Source: Tribonema minus
Lineage: Eukaryota; Sar; Xanthophyceae; Tribonematales; Tribonemataceae
Length of the DNA: 64,000 nt
Assembly (NCBI GenBank): GCA_017506865.1
Contig: JAFCMP010000501.1
Span: forward strand, 310,001-374,000
Reading direction: 5' to 3'
A program made the translations under genes and the position numbers. This document shows, piece by piece, positions 20,231 through 33,609 of this stretch. The notes below the pieces were generated by a model. It ran no database searches and was not told the DNA's origin. It saw nothing but the letters and a program-made list of their open reading frames with translations. How positions within the stretch are numbered: the first letter of the stretch is position 1; every line of letters starts with the position of its first letter.

Positions 20231-23200
20231 TCAGCTGAGGGCCTTGATGGGCGCCTCGTGCTCCCAGAGCTCGTGCAGGAAGGCAAAGAGGCGCACGCTG
20301 AGGGAGACCTTATAGGGCGTCGGGTTGAGGCTGCGCTTGACGTCCTCGCGTAGCGACGCCATGCCCTGCGCACGGTGGCGACGACACAGTCGACCGTTGC
20401 GTGAGGTGCTGTGCAGGCGGAGTTCATGTGGTGATTTGAAGGTGTGCGATGTCTGCGCTATGACGCTGCTCGTGCAAATAAGCTTGTTGTGGAGACTGGG
20501 GTGAGGCAGCGCTCGACAACTGTGGTGCGCAGCGATGCCACACACTATACACATGTGCGCAGAACTTTGCTGAGCTGAGCAACGGGAGCAGTTGATGTCG
20601 CCAGGATTGGCACAGGAGCCTACTTCCGCCGTGTCTCAAATGATTCTCTTTTTAAGTACGTCGAAGCATCCAACTAGCACTTGGTACGGTAGAGAGGAAT
20701 GCGCCACTTGCCTTCATGACGTGTGCACGAACTTCATGTATTGTGGGCAGCGGCTCCACCACACCACCTCCGGCGCCGTCCCACACCTGTCAAAGCGACG
20801 CCACAAAGCAGGCGCAGGCAAGGATACATGTTGGAGTGGGCAATGTTGACATGTCCTTCCATGCCTCCATTAAACAGTTGATGAATGTTGCTGACCCAGC
20901 TCAGTGATGCACACACAGGAGCTCAAAGCCTCTATGTCACATGATTGATCGAACCCAGGTACGCAGACTGCCTAGTGTAGATTGACTACGGTATAGGTGA
21001 ACAAAGCTACTAGTTGAACTAGTGTGTCGCTCAGTATATGGCAAGTGCACATTAATTTGTGCAGGGTCCTTGCATCTGCTGAGGGGAGCTTGGACCACAG
21101 TCCTTGCATCTGCTGAGGGGAGCTTGGACCACATCAAGCCGCACAAACCGGTGTGAGTGAGATTGGTGCTGCCAATGACGGGCATGCTGGAATGCCGAAA
21201 GGAAGGAGAGTGATGGCTCTGTGCTTTCAAGCCTTGCTGCAGCGCTCAAGCGCTTCACAGGGACAGCCTCAAGGATTGGTGGTGGTATGGTAGTGATCAC
21301 AGCTTGACAGCACATAAGAAGAGCTTTCCGGTGGCCGGCAAGAGAGGACGCTGTTGACGCGCCTTATTCCCATCCCTAATTCTAACCCTAGCCCCCAAGT
21401 ATGTGTATCAGCACCTGCCCTGCACCACTACATGATTGCGCATCAGCGCCAGCATGCTCATCGCATCTGCCCACTGTTGACCGCTTGTGCGCATGCAACA
21501 TACGACACAAATACAGTATCAGAGTTTGAATGAACACGAATGGAAACAAATCAAAGGATCGCAGCGCTGTAGGTGACAAGGTGTGGTTAGCCGCCAATGC
21601 CTTCCACCAATATACACATGGTCGTCGCTCAATACTACTCACCAGTTGGTGCAGCGGCATGACGCGCGACGCTGTGACCATGGCGCGCACCGTTGCCTCA
21701 AAGGGGTGCTTGCAGAGCACGGGCTCGCCCGCACGTGGCGGCGGATCGTCAGCATGCTGCATGAGGTCTAGCAGCTGCGTGCCGTCGGCGCCAAAGAGGC
21801 GGTACGCGCATTTACGGCCTGGCACCGTGACCTGCGCAACACCATGCGTTCGGTGAGCAGAAGGCGGAGTATGAAGTGGAGCATGACGCCCGCCGTTTCC
21901 GTGTACTTCAAGATACTGTAAGGTATCACAGTGACCTGCACACCACGGTAACCCGCACAACAGGTGTGGTCGGTAGTCAGGCAATCTGGGTGTCCTGTGG
22001 AGCAGTGCGCAACCGGTGCGTGTGGGGTATTTCAAGATGCAGGTGTTGTGACATTGTGACCTGTACAAAGCGGCAACCGCAACAACACGTGTGGTCGGTG
22101 CTCATGTGAACTGGGTGGCGAGAGGAGCGTTGCGCGCGCCGTGCTTGAGGTGCCAGCTATGAATATGTGTGGCGGTTACAGTCGCTTGTGTCTGCAGGGC
22201 TGCCGCCGACGCCAAGCGGGCAGTGGCCAGACCCACGGTAATTACACCATTGGGCATTCTGAGAGAACAATCACAACCTCTATGCGTGCATTTGTGTGCG
22301 AGTGCGTGTGCTGGGGATCAGGTACAGGCATAATTCCAAAGCATGTTGTCTCTTCTGAGATGTACAGAGTGTACTCGTTGCGCTGCTATACTTCAACCGG
22401 CTCTTGAGCGGCAGGGCACAAACCAACGACACGCCGCCTCACACAATCGCGCCGCACCATACATGCATACACACCTTGTTTTTGTTCTCGCTGAGCTTCA
22501 TGCGCGGGCTGCCCGAGATCTCAACGAGCTTGTAGACGCAGCCGAGCGCGGGCTGCGCCTGGCATGTCACCAGGTGCGTGCCGATGCCAAATGTGTCCAC
22601 GCAGTGGCCTTGCTCGTCGAGGGCGTGCAGGACCTGGCGCACAGCAGCGGAATCACAGGCACATCGTAAAAACTCTAACTCACAGGGGCGTCGTGAACAC
22701 GCTGATGTAGGCATGCATATCGTGGCATAACTCTAATCTTGGCCCTGAAACGTGCGCCCCGCTGCGCCCCTGCACAACGCGAAGCAAACGAATCACAGGT
22801 GTTTGGTGACATTTTGGTGTTGGCATTGTGATCAGCCAGCGCGAGGTGCTGCCCTGCAGTGGCGTCACCAGTGCCCTTAGGGTTAGGGTTAGGGCTTGAA
22901 AAGCGCGCGCACAAGGAGCCACCTGAGAAGCTGCATAGCAAAACATGGTACCATTCTGAAAAGCTGCATGCCAGAGAGAAGGCCTCTGCGACTGGTGTGG
23001 ACGCAGCGTTGGCTTGTGAGTCATGTCGGAACAAGACGCATCTTTGTGTTACTTGCAGACATTCAAAAGGCGAGTGTCGGTGACTGGCTACAAGCAAGCG
23101 CGTGTCATTGCCGCAACTTCACAAGTACGACGCATTTGCGTTGAACAAAGCTGAGGAAGGCGCCAGCGACAGAGGCATAGCCTGGCACAAAGCACATGCA

Positions 23201-26002
23201 TGATTTGGTCACCAGACATTGCCGAGATGCCAGTGCAAAGTGCAGAGGTAACTAGCGGCTGGCCACCGCAAAAAGCACATGGTTTCATGGTTTCAACATC
23301 GCACGTCAAGTGCGCTCAAAGGCTTCCTGGCCGTCCCCAAACAGCACCAGACTTCACGATTGCGCTTACAGTGTCATCACGCAACCCGCAGCCATGAGCA
23401 ACGGTCACAGCGCACACTCGCCTTCTCGTTGATGTCATTGGACGCCACGATGGTGACCTTGGCGAGCCACGGCCGCGCCTCCGCCACCGCCGCAACTTCA
23501 AACATGTGACGCACTTCCTTGGACAGGTACGCGAGGTCGCCGCTGTCAAGCCTGACGCCAACAGCGCGGTGGCCGGCGTCGTCTAGTGCGAACGCCACTG
23601 CGATGAAGTTGGGAATGCCGCTCTGAGAGTAGGCGCGAGGGAAGGCGGGCGGGTGGGGGGGGTTGGGTGAGACAGGACTGTAATTTCAGCGATGCACTGC
23701 AGCAGAGTAAGAAGTGGGGGGAGAGGCATATCAGGGGGAAGCGGGGGGGGTGGGGGTGAAGCAGGACATGAACTCTGCAAGATATTGGCCCTGCGGCAGC
23801 AAGAACCTCGAATGGCGGCTAGCCCATTCAGCGCAATGGTGCAGTCAACAGCCAACATGGCACCTGGGGAGTCCACCGACTGCAGAGCCCCGACTGCATC
23901 ACATCATGGACGCATGTCACACAAAACCTCAATGCCAAATTTCAAAACCACAGCACAGTACCCATGGGAAATACAAGTTGCACACAAGCACCCCCTCCAT
24001 TCTAGCCCCCTCGCTAATTCTGACATGTGCCGCTGCCTGTGAATACCACTGACCTGCAGCGTGTCGTACGTGTCAACCAGCGCCAGGAAGCCGGCGGGGA
24101 AGGCGATGGCGTACGCGCAGAAGGCCGCCAGTTCACCAATGTTGGACGTCTCGTATCTGTGGGCAGTCAAGCACATGGCAGCTTGAGAAGGTCAGCGTAC
24201 GAGAGCCCGGCACACTGACAGCTTACACACCGGCCACTTGACAGTTAGAAGGTGTATCTAATGGCGCGTAACGGATGCGGGTGCGTCATCATGCTTGACG
24301 TGCAAAAGAAGTGGAGAGCAAGATGGTGAGCTGGCAGAGGCCAGGCCCATTTCCATTCGCCTTGTCGCAACTGGCTCGTCTCCCCACTTTCTAGCAACAC
24401 ATAGCAATGCAATCGAGGCGCTTACGATACGAACCATCGCCCTGACGCTAACCTAAACCCTACCTCTAACCCTATGCAACTCTATGAACGCACCCGAGCC
24501 GCCGGCGGTACAGCTCCGCCAGCGCCACCACGTCTTTGCCGTCGACGCAGCGCTGCCGGATCTGCTCGCACGAGCTGTACGCTTGAACGAAGGCGTGCGC
24601 GTGAGTGCCGCTCACGGGCAGGCCCAGGAACTTTCCCGCGGTGACGTTGCTGGTAGCGTCGAAGCCGCCCATGTACGCGTAGCGCGACGCCGAGAGGCCG
24701 CCGTCTGGGCCTTGCGCCCTGCGCACGGAGAGGAGAGTTCACGACAGTCCACGTGGACTGAGCTGGGGGTACAAGAGTTCATGGGCACTGTCGAAGCGCG
24801 CATCCATGTAGTAGCGCAGTGTACTAAAGCCATGACGCGTCACGATGAGACTAGGCACACCCACCCACGTCACGGTGAATGCACGCGTACGCGTACGCGC
24901 GCCTGTCAGTACTCGCCTGCGCAGCCCGAACTCCAGCAGCTTTTTGTCGGCGCCCGCGGCCAGCCTGAACCGTGCCGCATTGGTCGCCATGAGGCTGGGG
25001 AAGTTGACGAGGTTCAGTAGCGGCGTCTCCAGCAGCTGCGCCACCGCCAGGGGGCCCTCGATCCTCAGCAGCGGTATGCGCGGGAAGACGATGGTGCCCT
25101 CTCTGATTGCGTAGACCTTCACTTTGGAGCAGTCCGCCTGCGTTCGCAGGGGCGACAATGACATGGAAGCGGGTTTGGCTTGGTAGGTTGCGCCGTATGA
25201 GGTGTTGCAAAATGTGGCCTCGACCACACACAGGGAGACGACTGATGCAGACATCCACCTGAAAGCAACTCAAGTGACTTGTTTGTGTGCGCACTGGAGG
25301 GGATGACAGTTGCTAAGCAATCTGGCTGATTTCGTCGAGTCAACACGTGCTCATGGAATTTCAGTATGGGTGTAGGTGCGGCTATAACTGTAATGCGTGG
25401 GAGACGGTGTGGTAACAGGTGTCAGCCAGGGACTGTTACATGCAACAGCTTCAACAACACGTCTGTGTGAGTGTGAGCCCTTGCGAGAGGGCCTGCCTGA
25501 ATCACCAACGCAGTTGCTGCTGGCCTGAGTTGAGAGCTGTTGATCACCCACGAGTGGTAACGCCGCTCAGAATCAATGGCAGCAACGCCTGAACTGTTCA
25601 TGTGCTTCAAAGAATAAATGGCACCTGGCTGAAGCAGTACCATGGGTTTAAAGTACTCCACTACTCGGCCATTAAATTGCAATGTAGCATACTCACCTTA
25701 ATGAGCCAGTCGAAGAAGCCTTGGTCGATCCCAGTCATCACCCCTCTGAGGTATTCGATATCCGTGTCCGAAAAAGAGAAGCTGGATATGAGAGCAATGC
25801 ACTCTCCTAGCCCCCCGAACACCGTGAACTCCCCCTCAAAAGGGTTCTTCCTGAAGAAAAGGTCAAACACGGCAGGCTCCTCTGCCCGGCCCGCCTGCCA
25901 GTAGGCATAGGCCATCGTCAGCTGATACATATCGGTCATCAGAGGCGTGCAGAGAGGGTTGATGCACTTCAGTGCATCGGCTTTATTCGCCGGCACAGAC
26001 AT
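20231..26002 (-). CDS. NAPRT: Nicotinate phosphoribosyltransferase
   Basis: Converts nicotinate and PRPP to nicotinate mononucleotide in the Preiss-Handler route to NAD. Nine minus-strand exons: 26002-25697, 25137-24917, 24718-24494, 24156-24054, 23622-23422, 22633-22475, 21831-21643, 20786-20712, 20365-20231. All phases agree and give 537 residues, the family length. Landmarks: [17 protein letters not shown] (N-terminus), [107 protein letters not shown]. Donors after exons 2 and 5 are GCGAGT and after exon 8 GCAAGT; only these restore the conserved protein. The small exon 20786-20712 (VWDGAGGG ... HEVRAHVMK) is inferred from phase, splice sites and family pattern. The divergent neighbour starts 358 bp away. 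Confidence 0.95.
21066..21133. repeat. 34-bp tandem repeat, two copies
   Basis: Two perfect adjacent copies (21066-21099, 21100-21133) in NAPRT intron 7. Confidence 0.9.
21815..22105 (-). repeat. Duplicated NAPRT exon-7 start with acceptor
   Basis: The exon-7 acceptor edge (plus-strand GGCACCGTGACCTGCGCAAC at 21821-21840) recurs as CAGTGACCTGCAC near 21930 and TTGTGACCTGTAC near 22053. Shared flanks (ACGTGTGGTCGGT-like) continue downstream. The copies are diverged; period about 110-125 bp. Confidence 0.65.
22877..22894. repeat. Interstitial telomere-like (TTAGGG)3
   Basis: Three perfect TTAGGG units within a NAPRT intron. Confidence 0.85.
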
Positions 26003-26360
26003 GATCTGTGCGCACGAGTAGGTGCAAGCTCTGCTTCTCTTGTCTGACTTCCTGCTGATCAGCTTCTCTCCTCCTGCTGAGATGGCGACGACAGGGCCAG
26101 CTGCACTGCCTGTACTCACTTCTACGACGATTTGCAACTTCAACTTCAACTTTCCAGGTGTTCTGTCGTCATGAACGCAACTAATAATGAGTTCAGCCTC
26201 CGCCCGCGATGGCACGCTCTCAGCAGCGTAGACAGGCCCCACCCAGTGGCTTCAAGGCAGCATCCTCTGATAGGCAATGCGAAGGGTCTATACAGCAGCC
26301 ATGAGAGTTTAGTTACACCCTGGCCACCTTAAAATACAGTCAGAGGCAACGTTACGCGGG
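26003..26360. promoter_or_regulatory. Divergent promoter region NAPRT / ankyrin-DHHC
   Basis: 358 bp between the two start codons. It contains two overlapping AACTTCAAC units at 26136-26150. No TATA box is obvious. Confidence 0.45.
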
Positions 26361-28669
26361 ATGACCGCGGATGAAAACCGCGGGCATGGTGGCGGGGCCA
26401 GTACTGAAGCCTCCTCCGGAGCTACCGCACCTCCGCCGCCAGATCCAATGGCGAAAGCTGTGGACGCAGCGCGCTACGGCTCGCTGGACAAGCTCCGGTG
26501 CCTAATGGAGGAGGCACCTGTCGCTGCCAGGATCGCTCCCAATCAGAAGGATCGTGAGGACATCACCATGCTGCACTGGGCGGCGATCAACAACAGACTT
26601 CTGGTGGTGAGGTACCTGCTCAGCCACGGCGCGGATCCACGGCTGCCGGGGGGTGTTCTCAAGGAGACAGCGCTGCAGTGGGCTGCGAGGCAGGGGCACT
26701 TGGAGGTGGTGATGGAGCTGCTGAGAGTAGGCACCGATCCGGAGCATCCCAATGTGTACGGGCAAAACGCATTACATCTGGCCTGCCAACTTGAGAGGGT
26801 GAGCATCTTGACGGCATGAGAGGCACTTGTGTGAAGCGTTTTAAACCTGTGTCCTCGTCGCGAGTGCAGTCAACAATACGCAACATAGACTACCACAAAC
26901 AGTTCCCATCATGTTCCCCATATAGTTGACGCCTGAGTATCGGGAGGCAGGCAAACGCGCCTTGCGCTGTGACGACAAACTTCAATTGCTGGCAGCAGCA
27001 CTCCACAGCTCCGGATCGTGTTCGTGTTGGGGCCACCCGAGCCATCACAGCCAAATGTAGAGTGTGCAAATGCAGTTGACGTTCTTCTACAGGTTTGCAA
27101 CATGGCGAGTATATGAAGCCCAATGCGTGGTATGTCAGTCGCAAACTGATGTCTTGTGCCTCAGAATGAGCAGACCGGATGCCCTGAATGGCAGTCTTTT
27201 ATGTCATGGAGCCATTATGGTTTGTGGACCCACAGAGACTTGCGTTCGTCATGACAGTCCCGTTACTTGAACTCTTTGCACTCTATATAGGTGTTGCTGG
27301 TAGGTGGCACACAGGCATGTACCGCTGCTCTGGGCATGTCAGAACACCACCAGTAGCATGTCAACCATGCATAATCTGCCAAATCAGGCCGACGCGTGTC
27401 GGTATACCGAGAAGAAGGCCACTGGGGAGGTGTTCCGACATGCTGAGATGCACTTCAACTGACGCGTTGTGTATACATAGCGGCAGTATTGCTGCTGGTG
27501 TGCAGCATCTGCACTGGCACACATTGCTTACATTCTGAGACTGGTGTGTGAGCGTATAAGCCGTCGTGTCAGCATCTCATGCGTTGTTGCGGTGAAGGTG
27601 CTGCGTCTGCTGGGCAGCGCATGTCGTTGCTCACCGCTTATACCAACACCTCACTGCTTCGGCGCGAGCGCGCTACATCTGCTTGCTGTCGCCAGTGCCA
27701 TGTGGCGCACGCGATCCACTTTGGCGCGCATTCACCACCATAACCGGCCAACTTCACCTCTCAACCTCAACATTGCTCAGGTCGCCGTGGCCATGGTGCT
27801 GCTCGCGAGCGGCGTCCCCGCAGACGCGCGCGACTACAAGGGGTTCACCCCCCTCATGTACTCCGTCAAGCTGCGCGGGAACTGCCTGGACCTCGCGCGC
27901 GTGCTGCTGGCGTTCGGCGCCTCGGACTCACTGGACGCGGTGGACTCTGAGGAGGGGAACACGGCGCTGCATTGGGCGGTGATGAGCAGCTTTGGGCCGC
28001 AGGTCATGTTGAACTTGATCAAGGCGGGGGCGCGGCTCGACGTGGCGAACAAGATGGGGTTGACGGCGGAGGTGAGCGCTGCCGCGCGGGTATGCTGGGT
28101 ATCGATGGCTGTTGTACGGTTTTAACTGCCTCAGGCATAATCGAATTTGAGCACGGCAGTCGGCGATTGCTGTGCGCAAGGTGTGAATCGCTGTACAGCA
28201 GAGTGGAGTCTGTGACAGCGGGCTCTGCAGCGCTTTGCACTCGTGCACAATCACATGATGCTGACAGCTCACTCTTAGTGTGGTTTTGGCAGCGCGTCTT
28301 GGTCAGTGGTGTGCGGTCAACTGCCTTATGCACGGCTTTGCCGCCGAAACGAAAGCAAATTATCTGACTCATTCTTTGACAGCAACTTCGAGGTGGATGC
28401 AGCAGTGCTCACAATGCAGCCGCAGTCACTTGAGTGCGCTGCATTGCGGATCATACACGTCCCAGTCGAAGACATCGTGACGCATGACGCGCGCTTTGTG
28501 CAAGCTACATGCCGGCGAGCACTCGCGCGCTGCCTCCAGAACCATAACTTGCAGGACGCAGCGCTCAGCGCTGACGTGTCTCTCGGGCGCCTGTGTAACA
28601 CTTGCCATCAGAGCACTGTCACGACCCCCCCGCCGCCATGCAGTTCACTCTAGCACCTGCTCAAGCCTA

Positions 28670-28700
<31 letters not shown>

Positions 28701-29881
28701 TTCCCCCCCGCTGCGCCACCCAGACCCTCGCGCGCTCCCAGGGCATGTACATGGCCGCCTCCTTCCTGGGCAACGCGGCGACGCTGCCGCGCCGCGTCGA
28801 GGACGTCCCGCTCGCGCGCGGCGCGCTGCTCTTCCCGTTGCAGGCCGCCGCCGCCGCCGCGTGCGTCGCGTGGCTCGGCTGGTGGGGCGTGCTGGCAGCG
28901 CTCGTGGCGGCGGCGCTGTCGCAGCCGCTCGCGCGCCGCGTCGCGCACCACCCCGCCAACCGCTACGCGCTGGGCCTCGCGGCGGGCTCCGTGGGCGCAG
29001 TCTGGGCGGCGTTCACGCTCGGCGGCGTCGCGCGCGAGGCGCCCGCGGCGGCGGCGCTCGCCTTCCAGCTGAGCGTTGCCGCGACGCTGTACTGGCTGCG
29101 CGCGACGTGCGTCGCGGACCCCGGCGTCGTGCGCCTCGGCGCGGCGGAGCGCGCGGAGGCGGTGCTGAGCGCGGCCGCCGCGGGGGGCGCGCCCGCGCTC
29201 GGGCCGCGCGAGTTCTGCGCGACGTGCGCCGCGCCGCGCGCGCCGCGCAGCAAGCACTGCGAGGTGTGCGGCGGCTGTGTGCGCGGCTTCGACCACCACT
29301 GCCCGTTCGTGGGCAACTGCGTGGGCGCGCGCAACCGCCGCGCGTTCCTGCTCTTCCTTGCGTGCGCCGTCGTCGGCCTGACGCTGTTCCTGCGGCTCGC
29401 GCTGCAGTGGGGGGCGGCGGGGGGGACGCCGGCGGCGGCCGCGGCGGCGGCGCTGCGCAACGGCCCGCGCCGCTGGTACCGCGCCGTCTGCGCGGTGTTT
29501 GTGCGCAGCCGCGCCGTGGGCTGCGCGCTCGCGCTCGCGGCGCTGCACACGCCGTGGATCGCGTCGCTGCTGGTCTCGCAGGGCGTCATGGTCGCGCGCG
29601 ACCGCACGACGTACGAGTGCGTCAAGAGCCGCGAGTGGGTGGCGCGGCGCGGCGGCGCGGGTGGCGCGGCGGGGGGGCGCTGCTGTTCGGAGCGCTGCCT
29701 ACCGCGGTGGCTCGTAAACTGCGCAGAGTTCTGGCTGGGGCGCGCGGCCACCGCGGGCAGCTACGCTCAGGTGCCCACGGAGCTGCTCGCGAGCGCGTGC
29801 GAGCGCGGCCGCTGCTGCGACAGCCACGACCACGGCGGCGGCGGCGGCGGGCACTCGCACGCCGGTGTACAGATGGTTTAA
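26361..29881 (+). CDS. Ankyrin-repeat DHHC palmitoyltransferase
   Basis: Protein S-acyltransferase that attaches palmitate to cysteines on Golgi/endosomal membranes. Exons 26361-26798, 27781-28071 and 28724-29881, all phase 0, give 628 residues. Residues ~35-243 carry about six ankyrin repeats (for example [48 protein letters not shown]). The last exon encodes hydrophobic segments ([20 protein letters not shown] and others) and the zinc/catalytic core [21 protein letters not shown] with [16 protein letters not shown], so the DHHC cysteine is present. Two further membrane spans follow. The tail is Cys- and His/Gly-rich ([15 protein letters not shown]). This layout matches the human ZDHHC17/13 and yeast Akr1 class. 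The last exon is very GC-rich, with long antisense open frames that are shadows. The acceptor of exon 3 follows a run of 30 C. Confidence 0.93.
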
Positions 29882-30749
29882 CGCCCGCTGCTGCTGCGAG
29901 CATATGTGTATGTATATGTGGACTGTTGGAGGAGGTGATGTGTCGTCGCTTGCGGCGGCCTGCCGCTGCTGCAGCGCCGGGGCCCACTCTCCTCAATAAA
30001 TCATTGTTTACGTCCGCATGTTTTGTGTGCGCCTCATCTGCTCGGACAAGCGGTTGATACTTGTGGAATGCTGCGCTCGTAAAAGGGACTGGCACTGTGG
30101 ACAGGGTGACATTGGCGCTGTAAAAGTCATGACAACGAGAATGACAAGCACTTGTGCTGAGATGATGTTGTGGAGGGGTCTAGACCCCCTGGATGTCGTA
30201 CTCGCAGCGAGCTGACACAGTGCATGCATGTTGGCCCAACATGCAGCTGAAAACACGTCCTGCCCTTTCTTTTCAAAGTTGCGCTGCCAAGAATAGCATT
30301 CAATGTAAGTGAGCAGTAGATACGCACAAGACGTACTAAACGTGACCCTGCTGCTTGAAACAAGGGTGTATTAAAGGCCCCAGTACGCGACACCACGTGT
30401 GCAACAAGCTTTGTCCCAGCAATACCAAACACACCGCACTCGTGCAACAAGTCAGCATTTTAACGCCTGCAGTGCTGTAGGTTGAGCACTGCGACCATAC
30501 GTGCAACGTAAAGGAAACGTTGACAGGGCTGTTGGCCGCCACAGTGTGCACATGTGATCAGCAGTCAGGCTCGCCACCTGTCACCCTGCCACCAATGTGG
30601 TCGGAACACAGTACTGGTGTTGCCGGATGTAACGGCAGCAGCGCCGCACGTCGGCACTGCGCTCCGCGCCATACCCACGCAAGGGCGGCCCTTTCGCAAC
30701 GCCACCGCAGACGCACGCTGCGCGCAGCTACGCACCGCCGCAGCACAAC
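29882..30749. other. 3'-3' intergenic region
   Basis: Between the DHHC stop and the homoserine dehydrogenase stop. It contains one poly(A) signal (next entry). No supported gene. Confidence 0.5.
29995..30000 (+). terminator. Polyadenylation signal AATAAA
   Basis: AATAAA 114 bp after the ankyrin-DHHC stop codon, followed by a T/G-rich stretch. Confidence 0.5.
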
Positions 30750-33609
30750 CTACACCAGCGGCAGGCACAGCGGCGCCCCCGCCGCCGCGCCGCCCCCCGC
30801 GGAACCCGCCAGTATCGAGCACATGGCCGCCGCGGCGGAGCGCCGGCAGAGCGCGGTCACCGCCTGGCACACGCCGCCGCCGCCGCCGCACGTCTGCGCG
30901 ATGGTCACGCCGGCGGCCTTGGCGGCGGCGGCGAGCGCTGCGCCGCCGCCGCCACGCGTGCGCACGTAGAAGCGCGCGGCAAAGTCCGCGGCGAGCGCGC
31001 GCGGCGCGCGCGGCGGCTGCGGGAACGGCGCCGCCGCGCACGTCCCGTGCGCGAGCCGCGCGACGTCGCTCACAACAGAGTTGGCGGTGGGGTAGCGACC
31101 CGCGCCGGGGCCTGCGTACTGGCTCTCCGTGAGGTTTTCGGAGGAGACGACGACGACGTTTCCGGGGCCGCGCGCTGCCGCGAAGGGGCTGTCCAGGGGG
31201 GCTAGCGCGGGGGAGACGTAGACGGTGAGGGGGTCGGCGGGGTCGGAGGAGGCGGTGGCGGCGGTGCCCAGGAGCTTGATGGTGCAGTTGATGGACTTGG
31301 CGAAGGCGAAGTCGGCGGCGGTGAGGGCGGAGATGCCGGCGCAGGGCACGGAGGACAGGGGGACCGTCTGCCCGAAGGCGAGCTGAGCGGGGGGGCGGCG
31401 AGCGAGGGGCGAGAGGGAGGAGTCATGAGTCGCGAGCGGATGAGAGCGAGCATCCTGCTGTACTTTAGAATCAGAACATGCACTTTTGAAGTACATATTC
31501 CTGAAACAGATGTGCATGTGGAGTTTTTTCCAAGCCACCCGTAACTCTGCGCTCACCGATCTGGCCAGCATGTGTGAATTTGCGCCACCAGGCAAGAAGC
31601 CGAGCGGCGCACGGGACACATGAGGACAGCGCACATCTGGGTCTGCGTACGCGGAAGTGCCGGGGTGCGTCTTCCCACATTGCGGTGCGGAGACGAATGC
31701 GAGCCTGCGCGAGGCTTGTGATCATGTGGTCACATGTCGCGACACAAGAAAGCAGGAGATTCTGTGGCCATCTGCACTGGCGGCGCCATCGCCCTCAACA
31801 GGGTGCCAATTCTGTGCATCCCTGAGCGCTGCTGCAGTGACTTTAACCTCAACCTATCAAGCACTTGCCTTTGCGAGCAGCGCAATCTTGGCCTGCACGT
31901 CGTGCCCCTCCACGTCGGCAGTTGGGTCCGCCTCCGCAAAGCCCAGGTCCTGCGCCTCCTTGAGCACTGCTGCATAGTCCGCGCCCTCCTGCTCCATCTT
32001 GGTGAGCATGAAGTTGGTCGTGCCATTCATGATGCCGACCACCTAGGCGCACGTAGTAACAGCGGCGGCGGCGGCGGCGATGGGGGGCGGGCGCACGGTG
32101 TCACAAGGTGTGAGCGCTGCTACCAGCAGCAGCGGTCAGCATGATTGTGGCAGTGCTCAGGTGCTGATGCTATACCTGCCTACTCCGGGAGGCATGACTA
32201 GCGCAGAATGTGCAAGTACAGCAACGACAAGGTCTAGTCCACGGCTGCGGGTCTGCTGATGCGTTGTCGGCTGCGCTGCTTGCAACCATCTTAGCCTGCA
32301 TGGAGCGTCACAACACGCATGTTAATAAGGATCATGGCCATCTCGGAGCTGAACGTTGTGCCATTCGGTCGATTGCGGTCAGCGAGGCTTCAGGCGGCGG
32401 CTGGAGCAACCACATTGAATGATGACAACACAAAGTTTAGGTGGCACCTCAACTTGGACTACTGACAGCTGCGCCCTAGCACAAGTTCAGGCAGCAAACC
32501 TGCGACCCCCAGTCATAACTTGCCCCAGTCACAAGGCGCAAAATTTGCTAACCTTCGTGATGCTGTCCCCCACATAGTCCTGCTGCAAAGCCGCTATGAT
32601 GGGGATCCCCCCGCACACCGCCGCTTCGTAGCCCAGGCGCGCCTGCGGAGCGGCAGCGAGCAGCGCCTCTATCTCGGGTAGATAGGCAGCCAGCAGCGCC
32701 TTGTTGGCGGTGATGACGTGCTTGCCACGCTTCAACGCCTCAAAGACGACATCCTTGGCGTGCGTCACGCCGCCCATAAGTTCAATGATGCAGTTGATGC
32801 TGTCGTCCTTCAGGATGGCTGCGGAGCGAAGGCAGCAGCGGTGGTGTGCAGCTGTGTGTGTGTGCGTGGTTGGGCGGCGTGCGGGAATGCGCCTTTGCAA
32901 TTGCGCACCCAACCCATTCATGGTGCAGTGAATGCACGCTGGGAATGGGGTTGCTGGTGTTGAAGATGAAACTGTCTACTACGCAAGTGTTCATGTGCTT
33001 GAGCCTTGTGATCATATGTGCCACGTTCGCCACCTAAAAGGCGAGGCCGTCGCCGTCGCCCAGATCAGTCAGTACTGTTTTGGAACATGGAACCATATTA
33101 GAAGCTTGTACCTTCGTAGAGCGGTAGTATACACCATTAAGTGAGCAAGCCATACGGGTCACGAAGCACTCGCGCATAGCTTTAGGGGCAAGCCTTATCA
33201 TAGGTATTTGAGGCAGTCCATGATGTGTCTCGAGGCGAGGCGGCTGCCAGTACACGTCAGTACACAGCAGATGCCTAACCATTATGCGCAACATGTGCTG
33301 TCGCACTAGCGCAGTCTACACGCGCACGCGAGAGCTGGTGCGTCATGTGCGTGCATCACGGTGTTGCACTTTTACGTTCATGTGCGAATCAAGCTTTCGC
33401 TGCTCACCGTCGTAGTCTGTGACCAGCTGCGTGTGTGGCTCCACTTGGAATGTCCTGGGCTTGGCGAGATCCCTCACACAGATCTTGACCACCGTGGCGT
33501 CTATGCCCATAGCAGCGAAGGCAGCCTGCTTGCGTGAGGTCAGGATCTCATAGACACCCCCGCCCACCACACCTCCACCGAACATGCCTATCCGTAGAGC
33601 CTGCGCCAT
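30750..33609 (-). CDS. hom: Homoserine dehydrogenase (monofunctional)
   Basis: NAD(P)-dependent step from aspartate semialdehyde to homoserine, feeding threonine, methionine and isoleucine. Exons 33609-33408, 32818-32553, 32042-31869 and 31382-30750; phases fit and give 424 residues. Landmarks: the nucleotide-binding loop [101 protein letters not shown]. The donor of exon 3 is GCAAGT (a GC-AG intron). No aspartokinase domain is fused, unlike the plant bifunctional enzyme. The last exon ends in an Ala/Gly/Cys-rich stretch where the family has its small C-terminal domain. Confidence 0.93.

Noticed and set aside
24900-24917. GT donor GTACTG for NAPRT exon 2
   Set aside because: It shifts the frame; only the GC donor three bases before it gives the conserved [10 protein letters not shown] junction.
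28667-29751. Long antisense open frames opposite the DHHC exon
   Set aside because: They are Arg/Ala-rich shadows of a GC-rich coding exon; the sense strand has the complete DHHC core and membrane spans.
26361-29881. Two separate genes (an ankyrin protein and a DHHC enzyme)
   Set aside because: All three exons are phase 0 with good splice sites, and the fused order matches the known ankyrin-DHHC family.
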